Assembly (NCBI GenBank): GCA_020634495.1
Contig: JACKBR010000027.1
Span: 5,427-69,426 of the forward strand
Reading direction: 5' to 3'
Source of the DNA: Ardenticatenaceae bacterium
Lineage (GTDB): Bacteria > Chloroflexota > Anaerolineae > Promineifilales > Promineifilaceae
Length of the DNA: 64,000 bases
The translations under genes were made by a program, and so were the position numbers. Position 1 is the stretch's first letter; each line of letters starts with the position of its first letter. Below, in pieces: positions 27,014 to 36,084 of this stretch. The notes beneath the pieces are model-generated. The model had not been told where the DNA came from, made no database searches, and was given only the letters and a program-made list of their open reading frames with translations.

Positions 27014-28323
27014 TCAGATTGAATTTAATTCATCTATTGACACACTGCAGCGTGTAATCTGGGTTCCATCGCCCAGCTCCGTCAGGCGTAAAAAGATCTG
27101 CGGGCTATTTTTGCTGCTCGGCGGGCAGCCGCTGGTAGGTACTTTCGGCGGTTTTGGCAATGGCCCCCTGCACGCCGCCAGCTCGGTGTAGCCCGCCAGC
27201 GTCAGGCGGTTTTCGTTGGGGTCGCGACGCTGCCATGTTTCCAGCAGGGCATGGCTCAACAGGGCAACGCCCCGGTTCAAGCGCTGATTTGGTTGTCAGC
27301 CGCACCTACATCCCGCAGCAAAATATCCACCAGGCCATCGTCAAAGGTCAGATTAGCTTGTTGGGCAGGCTGTTCAATTGCTGCCCGCAGTTCGGCGCTG
27401 CTCATGGGCGGCAAAATTTTTTGCTGGTGTTCCAGCAGGCGGTGCAACGATTTATATTGCAGGCAATGATGGTAAAAATCCGCCCGCAGCGTGAGCAAAA
27501 TGGTGATCTGGTTGTCTTCGGCAACGGCAGCCACCAAGTTTTCCACAAACGCGGCGCGCTCAGGCTCATCTTTGCACGCTGTAAACAGCTCTTCAAACTG
27601 GTCAATCACTAGCAGCAGGCGTTTAGTCTGACTATTTTGCAGCATTCTGGCAGCGTAAAGGCGCAAGGCACGCGGTTCTTTCTGCAAATCATCTATCAAC
27701 GTTGCCGTGGCTGAGACGGATTCATTGTCACGGGTGAGGCTGGTTGCCAGGGCTTGCAGCGGGTGCGCTGTGGGGGTGATAAGGTGGATGGGCCACTGCG
27801 TCTGGCGGCGCAGTTGGGGAATCATCCCGGCCCGCACCACGGAAGATTTGCCGCTGCCGGAAGCACCAACAATGGCCAGGAAGTTGGTTGGAGCTGTTAA
27901 AACCTCCCGGAGGTTTGTTGATGGGTCAAGTTGTGGGGCGAAGCCTCCGGGAGGTTGGTGGACGCGAGCAACCAGTTCGGCCGTGAGCGCTTCACGGCCA
28001 AAAAAGATCTCTTCGTCGGCTTCTTCAAAAGCCAGCAGCCCTTTGAAAGGAGCATCATCGTTGGCAATGCCCCGCAGGAATTCGTTGGGCTGAATTTTGT
28101 CGCGATGTTCCAGAACCGCCTCGGCCAAAGCGGCTAACTGCTTCCGACGCTGGCACATTTCCACCAGCCCGCGCGCTTTGGCTGATTTACCACCCGGTGA
28201 CAGCTCGTCAAAGTCCAGCGCCAGATCAAAGCAAAGATCGCGTATCCCATCGAGACTGAAATGCGTCACAATGGTTTTGTGCAGCTTGGGTGGGTCGATT
28301 TGTACGGCCGTAATCTTCATCAT
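27014..28323 (-). pseudogene. EAD-STAND NTPase (nSTAND1-type), C-terminally truncated
   Basis: The intact N-terminal frame (27277-28323, about 348 aa) has a helical domain at about 12-75 (LHKTIVTHFSLDGIRDLCFD) resembling effector-associated (EAD/death-like) domains. The STAND NTPase follows: FFGREALTAEL, the P-loop GASGSGKSSVVRAG, Walker B LLLVIDQFEELF and LRADFYHHC. After 27277 the homology continues in other frames (GVALLSHALLETWQRRDPNE, then GAIAKTAESTYQRLPAEQQ). It breaks off near 27014 in unrelated AT-rich DNA. The sensor repeats usual in this class (WD40 or TPR) are missing. Such proteins act as conflict or immunity switches; this copy is probably dead. Confidence 0.75.
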
Positions 28324-28398
28324 GGGTACAGGCAAGGGTTAGGAACCAATCGTGCCCACATTGTAAAACCAACAGCAAAAATAGCAAATGTTGTCGTG

Positions 28399-28560
28399 GG
28401 GGCGAGGCAGGTGGTTGTAACCTCTACCAATCCCCCAAACCGTTTCTCCACCTGCCTCGCCCCATGAGGTTGGCCAGGAATTGTCCTGGCAAAGCAAAGG
28501 GTGAGGCGAACGGAGAAAAGAACATACGTTAGGCAAAATATTGACCCGTTCGCCTCACCC
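28399..28560. repeat. Three consecutive hairpins in one intergenic region
   Basis: There is a perfect 16-bp stem at 28399-28414 with 28448-28463 (GGGGCGAGGCAGGTGG arms). A small CCAGGA/TCCTGG hairpin lies at about 28475-28490. A perfect 15-bp stem joins 28499-28513 and 28546-28560 (GGGTGAGGCGAACGG arms). They fill the gap between the truncated STAND gene and the reductase-like gene. A structured RNA, repeat remnants or terminators are all possible. Confidence 0.7.
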
Positions 28561-28577
28561 CTACAATTGGTTTTGGG

Positions 28578-30764
28578 TCAACGTCGCCGGTTCCACACCA
28601 ACAAGGCCAGGCCGCCAATGCCTGCCACAACCGCGGCCACCAGCCCGCCGCTGTTCTTCCGCCGCGACTTCACCCCCTTGGCCTGCACTGGAATTTTGGC
28701 CAGCTTTGCCCCCGTTTCCACCTGAATTTGGGCAAAGCGCACCGGATTGGCTAATAATTCGGCGGCGAGCTGACGCTTTTCGGCAAACTGTTCTTCGGTC
28801 ACCACAATGTCAAACGAGCGCAGGTCGGCAATTTGGAACTGGTGCTTTTTGAAGAGGCGGTAGATTTCCTTGACGCGCTCGACGGAGATGTTGCGGCCCA
28901 GTGTGTAATCTTCGAAACGGCCGTCCATCGCCAAAAGCGCCGTCTCTGCCAAACACGCATAGGCCGTCTTGGGTGGCAGACCAATGTTGTAGCCAAAATC
29001 AATATCGCCAGGGATGAGCACCTCGCCACTTTCAATCACCAGCACGTCGGGGCGCAGGGCGGCTTCCGCTGGGCTGATGTCTGGCGGGCGGGCCACATCG
29101 CAAATGACCGCGCCAGGCTTGCACTTGGTAATGTCCACAATGCGCTGGCCAAAGGCAGACGTGGCCGTCACGATCAGGTCACACTCCCCGATCAGCTCAT
29201 CGGGACGGGTAGCAATGGCCACCTGCGCCCCCGGCGTCTCTTCCTGGATGGTGCGCTTCAGGTCAATCAATCGCTCCGGCTCAATGGAAACCAGCACCAC
29301 ATCATAAATTGCCTGGGCCAACAAGCGGGAGCAAACGGAGCCAATCGACCCGGTTGCCCCAATAATCATCACCTTGCCCTTGGTTAGATCGGTTGCGCCC
29401 ATGTTGATAACCGCCTGCTTGGCCGCTTCCAGCGTGGCCGCCACGGTCAGGCTGTTGCCGCTGGTGATGGCGATGTCTGCTTCGTGGGCGACGGTGATGC
29501 CCGCATCTCCCACCACGCTGGTGAACGCCCCCAGGCCCATGATGCGTGCCCCCTTGCGCTCGGCCATCTGGGCCGCCAAACGCAGGCGGTCATAGGTGAA
29601 CCGCTCGCCGTGGCGCATCATCTGGCGCGGCGTGGCTCCCAGGCTAAACAGATGGCCCTCAATGCGCTGCCCGGTGGTGGGCGACTGCCCCCCAGTGATG
29701 CGCGAAATGGTGAGCGGCGGAATGTACGCGGCAACGGCTTCGACGATGCTATCTGGCAAATATTTGGTCCAGCGGAAGGCCCGATGGTTGTGAATGAAGC
29801 CAACGTTCAAAGGGTGAATGACAAAGGCAAAGCGATTGATGTCTACGTTTTCCGGCTGGAGGGTGCGGATGGCGGGTGTCCATTCCAGATTGGCCATCAT
29901 GTCCAGGTAGGTGTCTTCGTTGAGCGGGGCGTCCGTGTCTGGGCGCAGGGCGGTGAGGGCGGCCTCTACGGCGGCGGCTGACCATTGGCCCAGACCTGCG
30001 TCTTCATCCAGCGCGGGCATCAAGGTAACCACAATGTCCACACCGCGAGCCTGCAAATCGTCCAAATCGGCCTGGCTGGCGCTTTCCACGACGATGGTTT
30101 TGCGCTTGAGCGTCTTTGGGGCGAATTGGCGGATAGTGCCGATGTCTCCGGCGATCACGTCGGCCCAGTCGAAGGGGGCTTGATTGGATTCAGGGGAACG
30201 GCCGTTTCCCATCGGATACAGCTCAGCAAATGAGACCTCTTTCAAGCGATCCAGCGTAAACGGCGCTGCCTGGTTGCGCGTCTGGCGCAAGCCAATGCCC
30301 GGCACTTTGGGCAAATTGAAGTAAATAAAGGGATCGGCGTAGCGAATCGAACCGCCGTGCCGTTCAAAGGCACGGGCCATGCCGTTGTGGTTCAGGCCCG
30401 GCACCATGAGCACCCGCTTGCGGCTAAAGATGCCCGGTTGCGCCCGGTCGGCCAGGATCATGCCCCAGCGTTCCAAACCAGGCCGCACGATACGGCCGTC
30501 TACCACCGGGGTTTGTTGGGCAACGGCCGTTAATGCCGCCCCCTGCGCATGGTCACGTTTGGCCGGGCCAAGCTTCAGTTCGGCAGGCATGCCGTGCAGC
30601 GCAATCGCATCAACGTCGCCATCAAGCTCAGCAATGAACGCTTTCGCTTTTTCAAGATCATTGTCGCAGCTCAGGTGCCTAATTTGGAGCGATTGGCCCA
30701 TAAAAGTGACGGTTTCGGTAGTTTCTTGGTGATTCAGATGCAGGACAGCAATTTGTTTCATCAT
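28578..30764 (-). CDS. 728-aa protein with acyl-ACP-reductase-like C-terminal half
   Basis: Residues from about 385 to 690 resemble cyanobacterial long-chain acyl-ACP reductase (AAR). Visible landmarks are [33 protein letters not shown] (region around the catalytic Cys in AAR), the NADP-binding [32 protein letters not shown], and the [20 protein letters not shown] segment. The first 330 residues or so are not recognised, and the last 20 form a membrane helix followed by NRRR. Cyanobacterial AAR is about 340 aa, so this is a much larger two-part protein. The start is ATG 30764 or 30761, with AAGGGGAA upstream; longer frames run through a repeat. Function is inferred: NAD(P)H-dependent reduction of a thioester at the membrane. 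Confidence 0.7.
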   Translation of the reverse strand: MMKQIAVLHLNHQETTETVTFMGQSLQIRHLSCDNDLEKAKAFIAELDGDVDAIALHGMPAELKLGPAKRDHAQGAALTAVAQQTPVVDGRIVRPGLERWGMILADRAQPGIFSRKRVLMVPGLNHNGMARAFERHGGSIRYADPFIYFNLPKVPGIGLRQTRNQAAPFTLDRLKEVSFAELYPMGNGRSPESNQAPFDWADVIAGDIGTIRQFAPKTLKRKTIVVESASQADLDDLQARGVDIVVTLMPALDEDAGLGQWSAAAVEAALTALRPDTDAPLNEDTYLDMMANLEWTPAIRTLQPENVDINRFAFVIHPLNVGFIHNHRAFRWTKYLPDSIVEAVAAYIPPLTISRITGGQSPTTGQRIEGHLFSLGATPRQMMRHGERFTYDRLRLAAQMAERKGARIMGLGAFTSVVGDAGITVAHEADIAITSGNSLTVAATLEAAKQAVINMGATDLTKGKVMIIGATGSIGSVCSRLLAQAIYDVVLVSIEPERLIDLKRTIQEETPGAQVAIATRPDELIGECDLIVTATSAFGQRIVDITKCKPGAVICDVARPPDISPAEAALRPDVLVIESGEVLIPGDIDFGYNIGLPPKTAYACLAETALLAMDGRFEDYTLGRNISVERVKEIYRLFKKHQFQIADLRSFDIVVTEEQFAEKRQLAAELLANPVRFAQIQVETGAKLAKIPVQAKGVKSRRKNSGGLVAAVVAGIGGLALLVWNRRR

Positions 30765-30783
30765 TTCCCCTTGTTTTCGTAGA

Positions 30784-30985
30784 GTTCGCATCCTCAGATG
30801 CGAACGTTGGCGGGCATCTGAGGATGCCCTACTCCTCACTTGGGTAGGATACTAAATTGTAATCCGATTTCGTAAGGAGGAACAGCATAGAAGCGGTGTG
30901 AACTCTGTCACCAAAAGACAAACATCCGCAGATTACCCAGATTTTCGCAGATTTTTTGTTTTTAATCTGCGTCATCTGCGAAATC
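30784..30985. repeat. Two repeat families upstream of the reductase-like gene
   Basis: At 30784-30836 GCATCCTCAGATGCG pairs with GGGCATCTGAGGATGC, the same family as 20171, 37497 and 62216. At about 30923-30985 AT-rich words CCGCAGATTACCCAGATTTT and ATCTGCGAAATCTGCGGATT form an inverted repeat, related to 14408 and 37580. No gene lies here. Confidence 0.7.
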
Positions 30986-30991
30986 TGCGGA

Positions 30992-32641
30992 TTAGTTTTC
31001 TTGCAAAGGAAAGTGAACAATAACTTGGGTGCCGGGATTGAGGGATTGCAGGATGATACGGCCGTTCATCCCCAGCACAATCGCCTGCACAATGGCCAAC
31101 CCCAGGCCATTACCGGGAAAATCGGCCGTGTTGCGCCCGCGATGAAAACGGCCGAACAGATGCGGCACATCTTCCTCGGGAATACCAATGCCCGTATCGG
31201 TGATGGTGAGGCAGGCAAAATTGCCTTCTTGCGCCAGGACAACCGTCACATCGCCGCCAGCGGGGGTGAACTTGAGGGCGTTGTCCAGCAAATTTTGCAC
31301 CGCCTGCCGCAGCCGCAGCGGTGAGCCTTGCACCCAAAACGGCATGTCTGGCAGGGTCAGGTCAAACTGAATGTCGCTTTGCTCGGCGCGGGAGGCAAAC
31401 AGTTCGGCCGTTTCTTGCAGCAGCTGGTTCAGGTTCACAATTTCCCCGTCGCCGTTAGTGTTGGCCTCAATACGCGACAAATCCAGCAGGCTGTTGGTGA
31501 GGGTTTCCAGGCGCACCGCCTGTTCCTGGGCGCGTTCGATTTTGGCGGCCTGGTCCGGTTCCAACTCGCTTTGGCGCAGGGATTGCAGGTCGGTTTGCAG
31601 CGCGGTGAGCGGCGTGTGCAGCTCGTGGGCGGCGTCGGCGATGAACTGGCGCAGGGTGGTGATGGTGCCTTCTAGCTGATCGGCCATCTTGTTGAAGCTG
31701 CTGCCCAGCGTGCCTAACTCGTCATGCCGCTGCACGGCCGTTCGCGCCGCCAGATCGCCACCGGCCATACGGGTGGTAACGGTGGTGAGGGTTAAGAGGG
31801 GATTGACCAGCCGCCCACTGGCCCGCCAGCCAACCAGGCCCGCCAGCAGCACAGCCACCAGCGAGGCAATCAGCCAGCCAAAAAAGACGCTTTGCAAAAT
31901 GTCACGGCCGTAGGCTGGCCCCTGTGACAATTCGACAAAGCCCAGCAAACGGCCGTCTGTGGCCAAAATGGGATGACGCACGGTGAGGTTGGAAACGGCC
32001 GTTTCCGAAGCCGCCACATCGCCAAAGCCAAAGCCAAATTGGGTGCCAATCACCGGCAGCGCCTCACCCACGACCTCGCGAGTAATTGTTGTCGTTCGGG
32101 TAATCACGCCAGCTGAGTCGATAATTTCCGCATCCAAAGAAACTTCCGATTCCGCACCGGCTGGCCCGTCTTCAATGATCTGCGTCACAACATCTTCTTC
32201 AACTTCGCCAAACAGCCCCGGCTGAATCACAATCGTCGATTCCGAAACTTCACGCACGGGATCGGCCGCCGACTGGCTAAAGGTTTGGGCAACGCCGTCT
32301 ACCTCCACCGAAACAGCAATCTGCGTGTTCTCATCAGCCAGCCGGGGATCGCCCGAATCGGCCAGCAAAGCCTCGTCGGGCGTCCACACCTGCACCTGCG
32401 TTTGTGATAAAAAGGCCAGTCCTTTTAAATTGGCCTGAAGTTGGCCAATGTCATCCGCTTCCAGCATGGGCGTCAGGCGGTCACCAATTACGTGCGCGTT
32501 ACCGGTTAGATAATCCAGCTCTTGCTGGCGATAAAAACGCTGCAACGTGATCAGCAGCACCGCCCCCAGCACCAGCGTGGCGATGAGCGCAATCGCGGCA
32601 TAACTTAATGGCAGTCGCAGTCGAAGTGTTTTCGGAATCAT
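30992..32641 (-). CDS. Sensor histidine kinase of the MacAB-like operon
   Basis: About 549 aa. One N-terminal helix (about 10-32), an extracytoplasmic sensor of about 240 residues, a second helix (about 258-280), a HAMP domain, the H-box AHELHTPLTAL, then a HATPase with NLLDNALKFTP, DTGIGIPEEDVPHLFGRFHR and GNGLGLAIV. The layout matches OmpR-partner kinases. ATG 32641 is the likely start: an upstream TTG adds five residues and lies in a repeat. No Shine-Dalgarno is visible. The gene closes a leftward block that begins with a response regulator at 38334, and the two probably form a pair controlling the efflux genes between them. Confidence 0.9.
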   Translation of the reverse strand: MIPKTLRLRLPLSYAAIALIATLVLGAVLLITLQRFYRQQELDYLTGNAHVIGDRLTPMLEADDIGQLQANLKGLAFLSQTQVQVWTPDEALLADSGDPRLADENTQIAVSVEVDGVAQTFSQSAADPVREVSESTIVIQPGLFGEVEEDVVTQIIEDGPAGAESEVSLDAEIIDSAGVITRTTTITREVVGEALPVIGTQFGFGFGDVAASETAVSNLTVRHPILATDGRLLGFVELSQGPAYGRDILQSVFFGWLIASLVAVLLAGLVGWRASGRLVNPLLTLTTVTTRMAGGDLAARTAVQRHDELGTLGSSFNKMADQLEGTITTLRQFIADAAHELHTPLTALQTDLQSLRQSELEPDQAAKIERAQEQAVRLETLTNSLLDLSRIEANTNGDGEIVNLNQLLQETAELFASRAEQSDIQFDLTLPDMPFWVQGSPLRLRQAVQNLLDNALKFTPAGGDVTVVLAQEGNFACLTITDTGIGIPEEDVPHLFGRFHRGRNTADFPGNGLGLAIVQAIVLGMNGRIILQSLNPGTQVIVHFPLQEN

Positions 32642-32657
32642 GGCAAAAGTATACAAG

Positions 32658-32728
32658 ATTTACCGCAGAGGGCGCGGAGAACGCAGAGGTAAGAAAACTC
32701 TGTGCTCTCCGCGCTCTCCGCGGTTCAA
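32658..32728. repeat. CCGCGGAGAGCGCGGAG inverted repeat, copy 1
   Basis: ACCGCAGAGGGCGCGGAG, AACGCAGAG, a short spacer, then CTCTGTGCTCTCCGCG and TCTCCGCGGT form a long imperfect hairpin. It lies between the sensor kinase start and the stop of the preceding gene. Its relative at 35330-35400 lies inside the ABC ATPase reading frame. Confidence 0.8.
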
Positions 32729-32729
32729 T

Positions 32730-33356
32730 TTATTCAAACGCACCGCCGCCCAGCGGGCCATACACCAACACCGTGGCCACGATCCGGTCACCGCGCCGCT
32801 CGCCCCAGATTTCCAGCTCCAGATTGCCCGTAATGTCATCTGCTGAATCCACCTGGCGCACCTGCTGCACCACTTCGCGCTCACCGCTTTCCTGATCGGG
32901 CGGGATGCTCAAGTCTGTCACGTCGCGGTAGATAATGGTGTCTGGCGTGATGACCACTTCCAGCTGCGGGCCATCGGTGCGGGGAATGAGGCTGGTGCTT
33001 TCCTGCCCGGTCTCGGGATTGACTTCAATGTCCACTTCCAGATCAATGTTGCCCGTGCCCACCAGCAGCGTGTTGTCTTCGCGACTTACCAACACGCCAA
33101 AAGCAGCCGACGCCTCATCGGGCAGTTCTGGCGCGGGCAGGATGGTGGTTTGCACCGCCACAGGCGGCCCTCCATTTTGGGAGGAGATGGATTGCATGAC
33201 ACGCCCCCCACCCCCGGAATCGGCAACGGCCGTATCTGACCCACTATCTGCTTGAACTTTAGGAGCTAAAAGCTGAACGGCCGTATACGCCCCACCCGCC
33301 AATAATCCAATCACCACCAACACCAATCCACCCATAAAAATCATTCGCTTGCTCAT
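32730..33356 (-). CDS. Small exported/anchored protein, paralogue B
   Basis: 208 aa. A hydrophobic helix at about 8-30 is followed by a Ser/Gly-rich stretch and a beta-rich domain. No family was recognised. It is clearly a paralogue of the gene just upstream: both share VQT.ILPAPELP, a VGTG strand, EVV.T.DTI.Y.D.T, VQQV.RQVD and the C-terminal WGERRGDR. ATG 33356 overlaps the stop of the paralogue by one base (TAATG) and has GGAGGG upstream, so the pair is translationally coupled. The frame is open to 33419 but without a better start. Probably an envelope accessory of the MacAB-like exporter. Confidence 0.78.
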   Translation of the reverse strand: MSKRMIFMGGLVLVVIGLLAGGAYTAVQLLAPKVQADSGSDTAVADSGGGGRVMQSISSQNGGPPVAVQTTILPAPELPDEASAAFGVLVSREDNTLLVGTGNIDLEVDIEVNPETGQESTSLIPRTDGPQLEVVITPDTIIYRDVTDLSIPPDQESGEREVVQQVRQVDSADDITGNLELEIWGERRGDRIVATVLVYGPLGGGAFE

Positions 33357-33916
33357 TATCGACCCTCCGCAAAAACAACCACTGCTGCCGTCATTCGATC
33401 CCCGCGCCGCTCGCCCCACACCGAAATTGAGGCTCCCTGGGCCAATTCCGCTGGCTGGTCAACCTGCCGCACCACCTGCTGCACCGTCTGCTCCTTCGAT
33501 TCCGACGCTTCAAAACTCACCTGGGTGATGTCTTCGTAAAAAATGGTGTCTCCTGTGACAACCACTTCCACTTCTGGCCCGCTGTGGTCAACGGCCGTTG
33601 ACGTTTCGCCATTTTCCACCTGGATGCTGACGCTGGTGGAACCAGTCCCCACAAAGTAGCTGTTGTCCTCCTGCCGCAAAAAGACGCCACCGACGCCATC
33701 TTCGCCCGTTGGCAGTTCCGGCGCGGGCAAAATGACCGTCTGCACCGTCACCGGATTGCCGCTGCCGTCGTCGTACACATCCTCAAACACCTGCGCCCCG
33801 GCCGGTACCTCTGGATCATTTTGGGCGGTGAGCAGTTGAACGGTCGTAAACGCCCCCGCTCCCAAAATTGCCAATACCACCACTAATCCAATCACTAACC
33901 AAACTGAACGTTTCAT
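33356..33916 (-). CDS. Small exported/anchored protein, paralogue A
   Basis: 186 aa with an N-terminal helix (about 5-27) and an extracytoplasmic beta-rich domain ending in SVWGERRGDRMTAAVVVF. No known family. It is the tandem paralogue of the following gene, with the same strand order. ATG 33916 has AAGGAGA six bases upstream. It lies between the MacB-like permease and paralogue B in a co-directional block. The repeated domain may bind the exporter substrate or the sensor kinase, but nothing in the sequence proves this. Confidence 0.78.
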   Translation of the reverse strand: MKRSVWLVIGLVVVLAILGAGAFTTVQLLTAQNDPEVPAGAQVFEDVYDDGSGNPVTVQTVILPAPELPTGEDGVGGVFLRQEDNSYFVGTGSTSVSIQVENGETSTAVDHSGPEVEVVVTGDTIFYEDITQVSFEASESKEQTVQQVVRQVDQPAELAQGASISVWGERRGDRMTAAVVVFAEGR

Positions 33917-33961
33917 ATCAATCTCCTTTTTGCGCGGTAAGAAACCGCGGCTACTAAATTT

Positions 33962-34027
33962 GTCAGGTAATCGGTTATCGGCAATCGGTGAACGGATTAC
34001 TGATTACTGTTCACCGATTACCGATCA
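33962..34027. repeat. Hairpin repeat (CGGTAATCGG / ACTGATTACT type)
   Basis: AATCGGTGAAC (33983-33993) pairs with GTTCACCGATT (34009-34019) around ACTGATTACT-containing loop sequence. The permease stop lies at its right end. Words match those at 1-134 and 22968-23080. Confidence 0.75.
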
Positions 34028-35317
34028 CTCGTACCTAAGCGCCTCAATCGGATCGAGCCGCGACGCCCGCACCGCCGGGTACAGGCCAAACACCAGCCCC
34101 GTCAGCAGGGCCACGCCAAAGGCCAGCGGAATGCTGCGTGGATCCAGCAGGGCCACACCCCGATTAAGCGACGCCGCCAGGGGAACCGAGAGAATGCCAA
34201 CGGCCGTTCCCAACAATCCCCCCGCCGCACTAATTAACACCGCTTCCAGCAAAAACTGGCGCACGATGTCGCCCGACTGCGCCCCGACGGCCAGCCGCAC
34301 CCCAATCTCCCGGGTGCGCTCCGTCACGCTCACCAGCATCACGTTCATGATGCCGATGCCGCCCACCACCAGCGACACCGTGGCCATCGCCGCCAGCAAA
34401 AAGGCAAAGGTGCGCGCCGCCGCCTGCTGCGCCCCCAAAATTTCCTGGCGCGTCGTCAGCTCAAAATCATCCTGCCAATCGCCCAGGTCATCTTTTTCCA
34501 CGCCGTGCTGCTCCCGCAAATAATCGATGATTTGCTGCCGCGCCCTGGCCATTTGCGCCTCATCGCGGACGCGGGCCATGATTTGCACCGACGGCTCCTC
34601 ATCAAACAGGTTCAAAATGGCGGTGCTGATGGGCAGGTAGAGCGCCTCGTTGGGGCGCAGCTGGTTGCGCAGCGCGGGATTGATCACCTCCAGCTCAGCC
34701 AGCACGCCAATGACCAAACATTTGCGCCGGTTGACCCAAATCAGTTCGTCCAGCGGCGGATCGCCTTCAAACAAATCTTCGGCCGTTTTGTGGCCCAGTA
34801 CGCACACATCGGCATTGGCAATCACTTCTGAACTGGTGAAGAAACGGCCGTTTCCCAAAAATCCCTCCGGCGTCAGCGGCACCCCGTCCGGCCAGCCCAC
34901 CGGCTGCACCTGCCCCTGCGTCACCAGATTGGCCAGCCCGTCGGCGGTCGTGCCCTGCACGTTCATGTCCAGCACGCTGCGGTCCCGCCGAATTTTGCCC
35001 TCGCCCCCCACCGACATGATCACCCGCTGCACCAGCGGCACCGCCTCCGGCATCTGCAAGCCCTCCTCAAATGAAAGAATTTCACCCACCGGCACCAGCT
35101 CGCCCTGGTCGATCTTTTCCTTCACGCTAATCTGCACCATGTCCGAGCCGAGGTAACGAAAGTTGGCGTCCACCGCCGCCCGCGCCCCGTTGCCCAGGGC
35201 CAACATGCTAATCACCGAAGCCACGCCGATGACAATGCCCAGCGTCGTCAGCGCCGCACGCAGTTTGTTGCCCAAAATGCCGTTCCAGGCCGTTATGATT
35301 GTGTTTAGCAGGGTCAT
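34025..35317 (-). CDS. MacB-like ABC transporter permease
   Basis: 430 aa. One N-terminal helix (about 18-42, [20 protein letters not shown]), a long extracytoplasmic MacB-type domain (about 45-290), and three C-terminal helices forming the FtsX domain. These include the [20 protein letters not shown] motif typical of MacB coupling segments. Dimers of such subunits act as mechanotransmission exporters. Its ATG overlaps the ATPase stop by four bases (ATGA), showing tight coupling with the ATPase. Confidence 0.92.
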   Translation of the reverse strand: MTLLNTIITAWNGILGNKLRAALTTLGIVIGVASVISMLALGNGARAAVDANFRYLGSDMVQISVKEKIDQGELVPVGEILSFEEGLQMPEAVPLVQRVIMSVGGEGKIRRDRSVLDMNVQGTTADGLANLVTQGQVQPVGWPDGVPLTPEGFLGNGRFFTSSEVIANADVCVLGHKTAEDLFEGDPPLDELIWVNRRKCLVIGVLAELEVINPALRNQLRPNEALYLPISTAILNLFDEEPSVQIMARVRDEAQMARARQQIIDYLREQHGVEKDDLGDWQDDFELTTRQEILGAQQAAARTFAFLLAAMATVSLVVGGIGIMNVMLVSVTERTREIGVRLAVGAQSGDIVRQFLLEAVLISAAGGLLGTAVGILSVPLAASLNRGVALLDPRSIPLAFGVALLTGLVFGLYPAVRASRLDPIEALRYE

Positions 35318-36084
35318 GGGCTTCCTTTTTTCACCGCGGAGGGCGCGGAGGACGCGGAGTTTTTTCTTTTCTCTGTGCTCTCCGCGTTCTCCGCGGTTAA
35401 CTTTTCTTCGCGGATGATTTGGCCGTCGTGGAGATGCAGGATGCGCTGGGTGTGGCGGGCGACTTCGGGGTCGTGGGTGACGAGGATGATGGTACGGCCG
35501 TTTCCCGCCTCACGATTCAGCTCACCCAGCAACTGCATGATGTCCGCCCCGGTTTTGCTGTCCAGGTTGCCCGTCGGCTCATCGGCCAAAATGATGGCCG
35601 GATCGGCCACCAGGGCACGAGCAATGGCCACCCGCTGCCGCTGCCCGCCAGACAGCTCCGTGGGGCGATGGTGCAGTCGGTCGGCCAGGCCAACCCGCGC
35701 CAGAGCGGCCTCGGCCCGCTGGCGCACCTCCGGCTGGCGACCGCCGTACTGCAACGGCAGCATGACGTTGGCCAGCGCGGTCAGTCGCGGCAGCAGATTG
35801 AACGTCTGGAACACAAAGCCAATCCGCTCATTGCGAATGGAGGCTCGCTGCCGCCGGGAGAGCTGCCCCACATCTTCGCCCGCCAAAACGTAACGGCCGT
35901 TTGTCGGCGAATCCAAACAGCCCAGCAGGTGCATCAGCGTCGATTTGCCGCTGCCGGATGGTCCCATCAGGGCCACAAATTCGCCCGCGTTTACCTGAAA
36001 GCTGACGCCGCGCAGGGCGTGAACCACCTGGTCGCCCATCTGGTAGTCGCGGCGCAAATCGTGCGTTTCAATGACGGCGCTCAT
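35314..36084 (-). CDS. MacB-type ABC transporter ATPase with repeat-derived tail
   Basis: 256 aa. Walker [11 protein letters not shown]-loop [11 protein letters not shown], signature [15 protein letters not shown], Walker [13 protein letters not shown] and the switch HD place it in the LolD/MacB ATPase group. The start is ATG 36084, overlapping the adaptor stop (ATGA). The last 25 residues or so (after DGQIIREE) are encoded by an intergenic repeat of the CCGCGGAG family (35330-35400) and read [11 protein letters not shown] and similar. The repeat has entered the gene end without breaking the ATGA overlap with the permease. Confidence 0.93.
   Translation of the reverse strand: MSAVIETHDLRRDYQMGDQVVHALRGVSFQVNAGEFVALMGPSGSGKSTLMHLLGCLDSPTNGRYVLAGEDVGQLSRRQRASIRNERIGFVFQTFNLLPRLTALANVMLPLQYGGRQPEVRQRAEAALARVGLADRLHHRPTELSGGQRQRVAIARALVADPAIILADEPTGNLDSKTGADIMQLLGELNREAGNGRTIILVTHDPEVARHTQRILHLHDGQIIREEKLTAENAESTEKRKNSASSAPSAVKKGSP
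35330..35400. repeat. CCGCGGAG inverted repeat, copy 2, inside the ABC ATPase gene
   Basis: ACCGCGGAGGGCGCGGAGG and GACGCGGAG, an AT-rich spacer, then TCTGTGCTCTCCGCG and TTCTCCGCGGTTAA make up the same inverted repeat as at 32658-32728. Here it is wholly coding and forms the ATPase tail. Confidence 0.85.
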
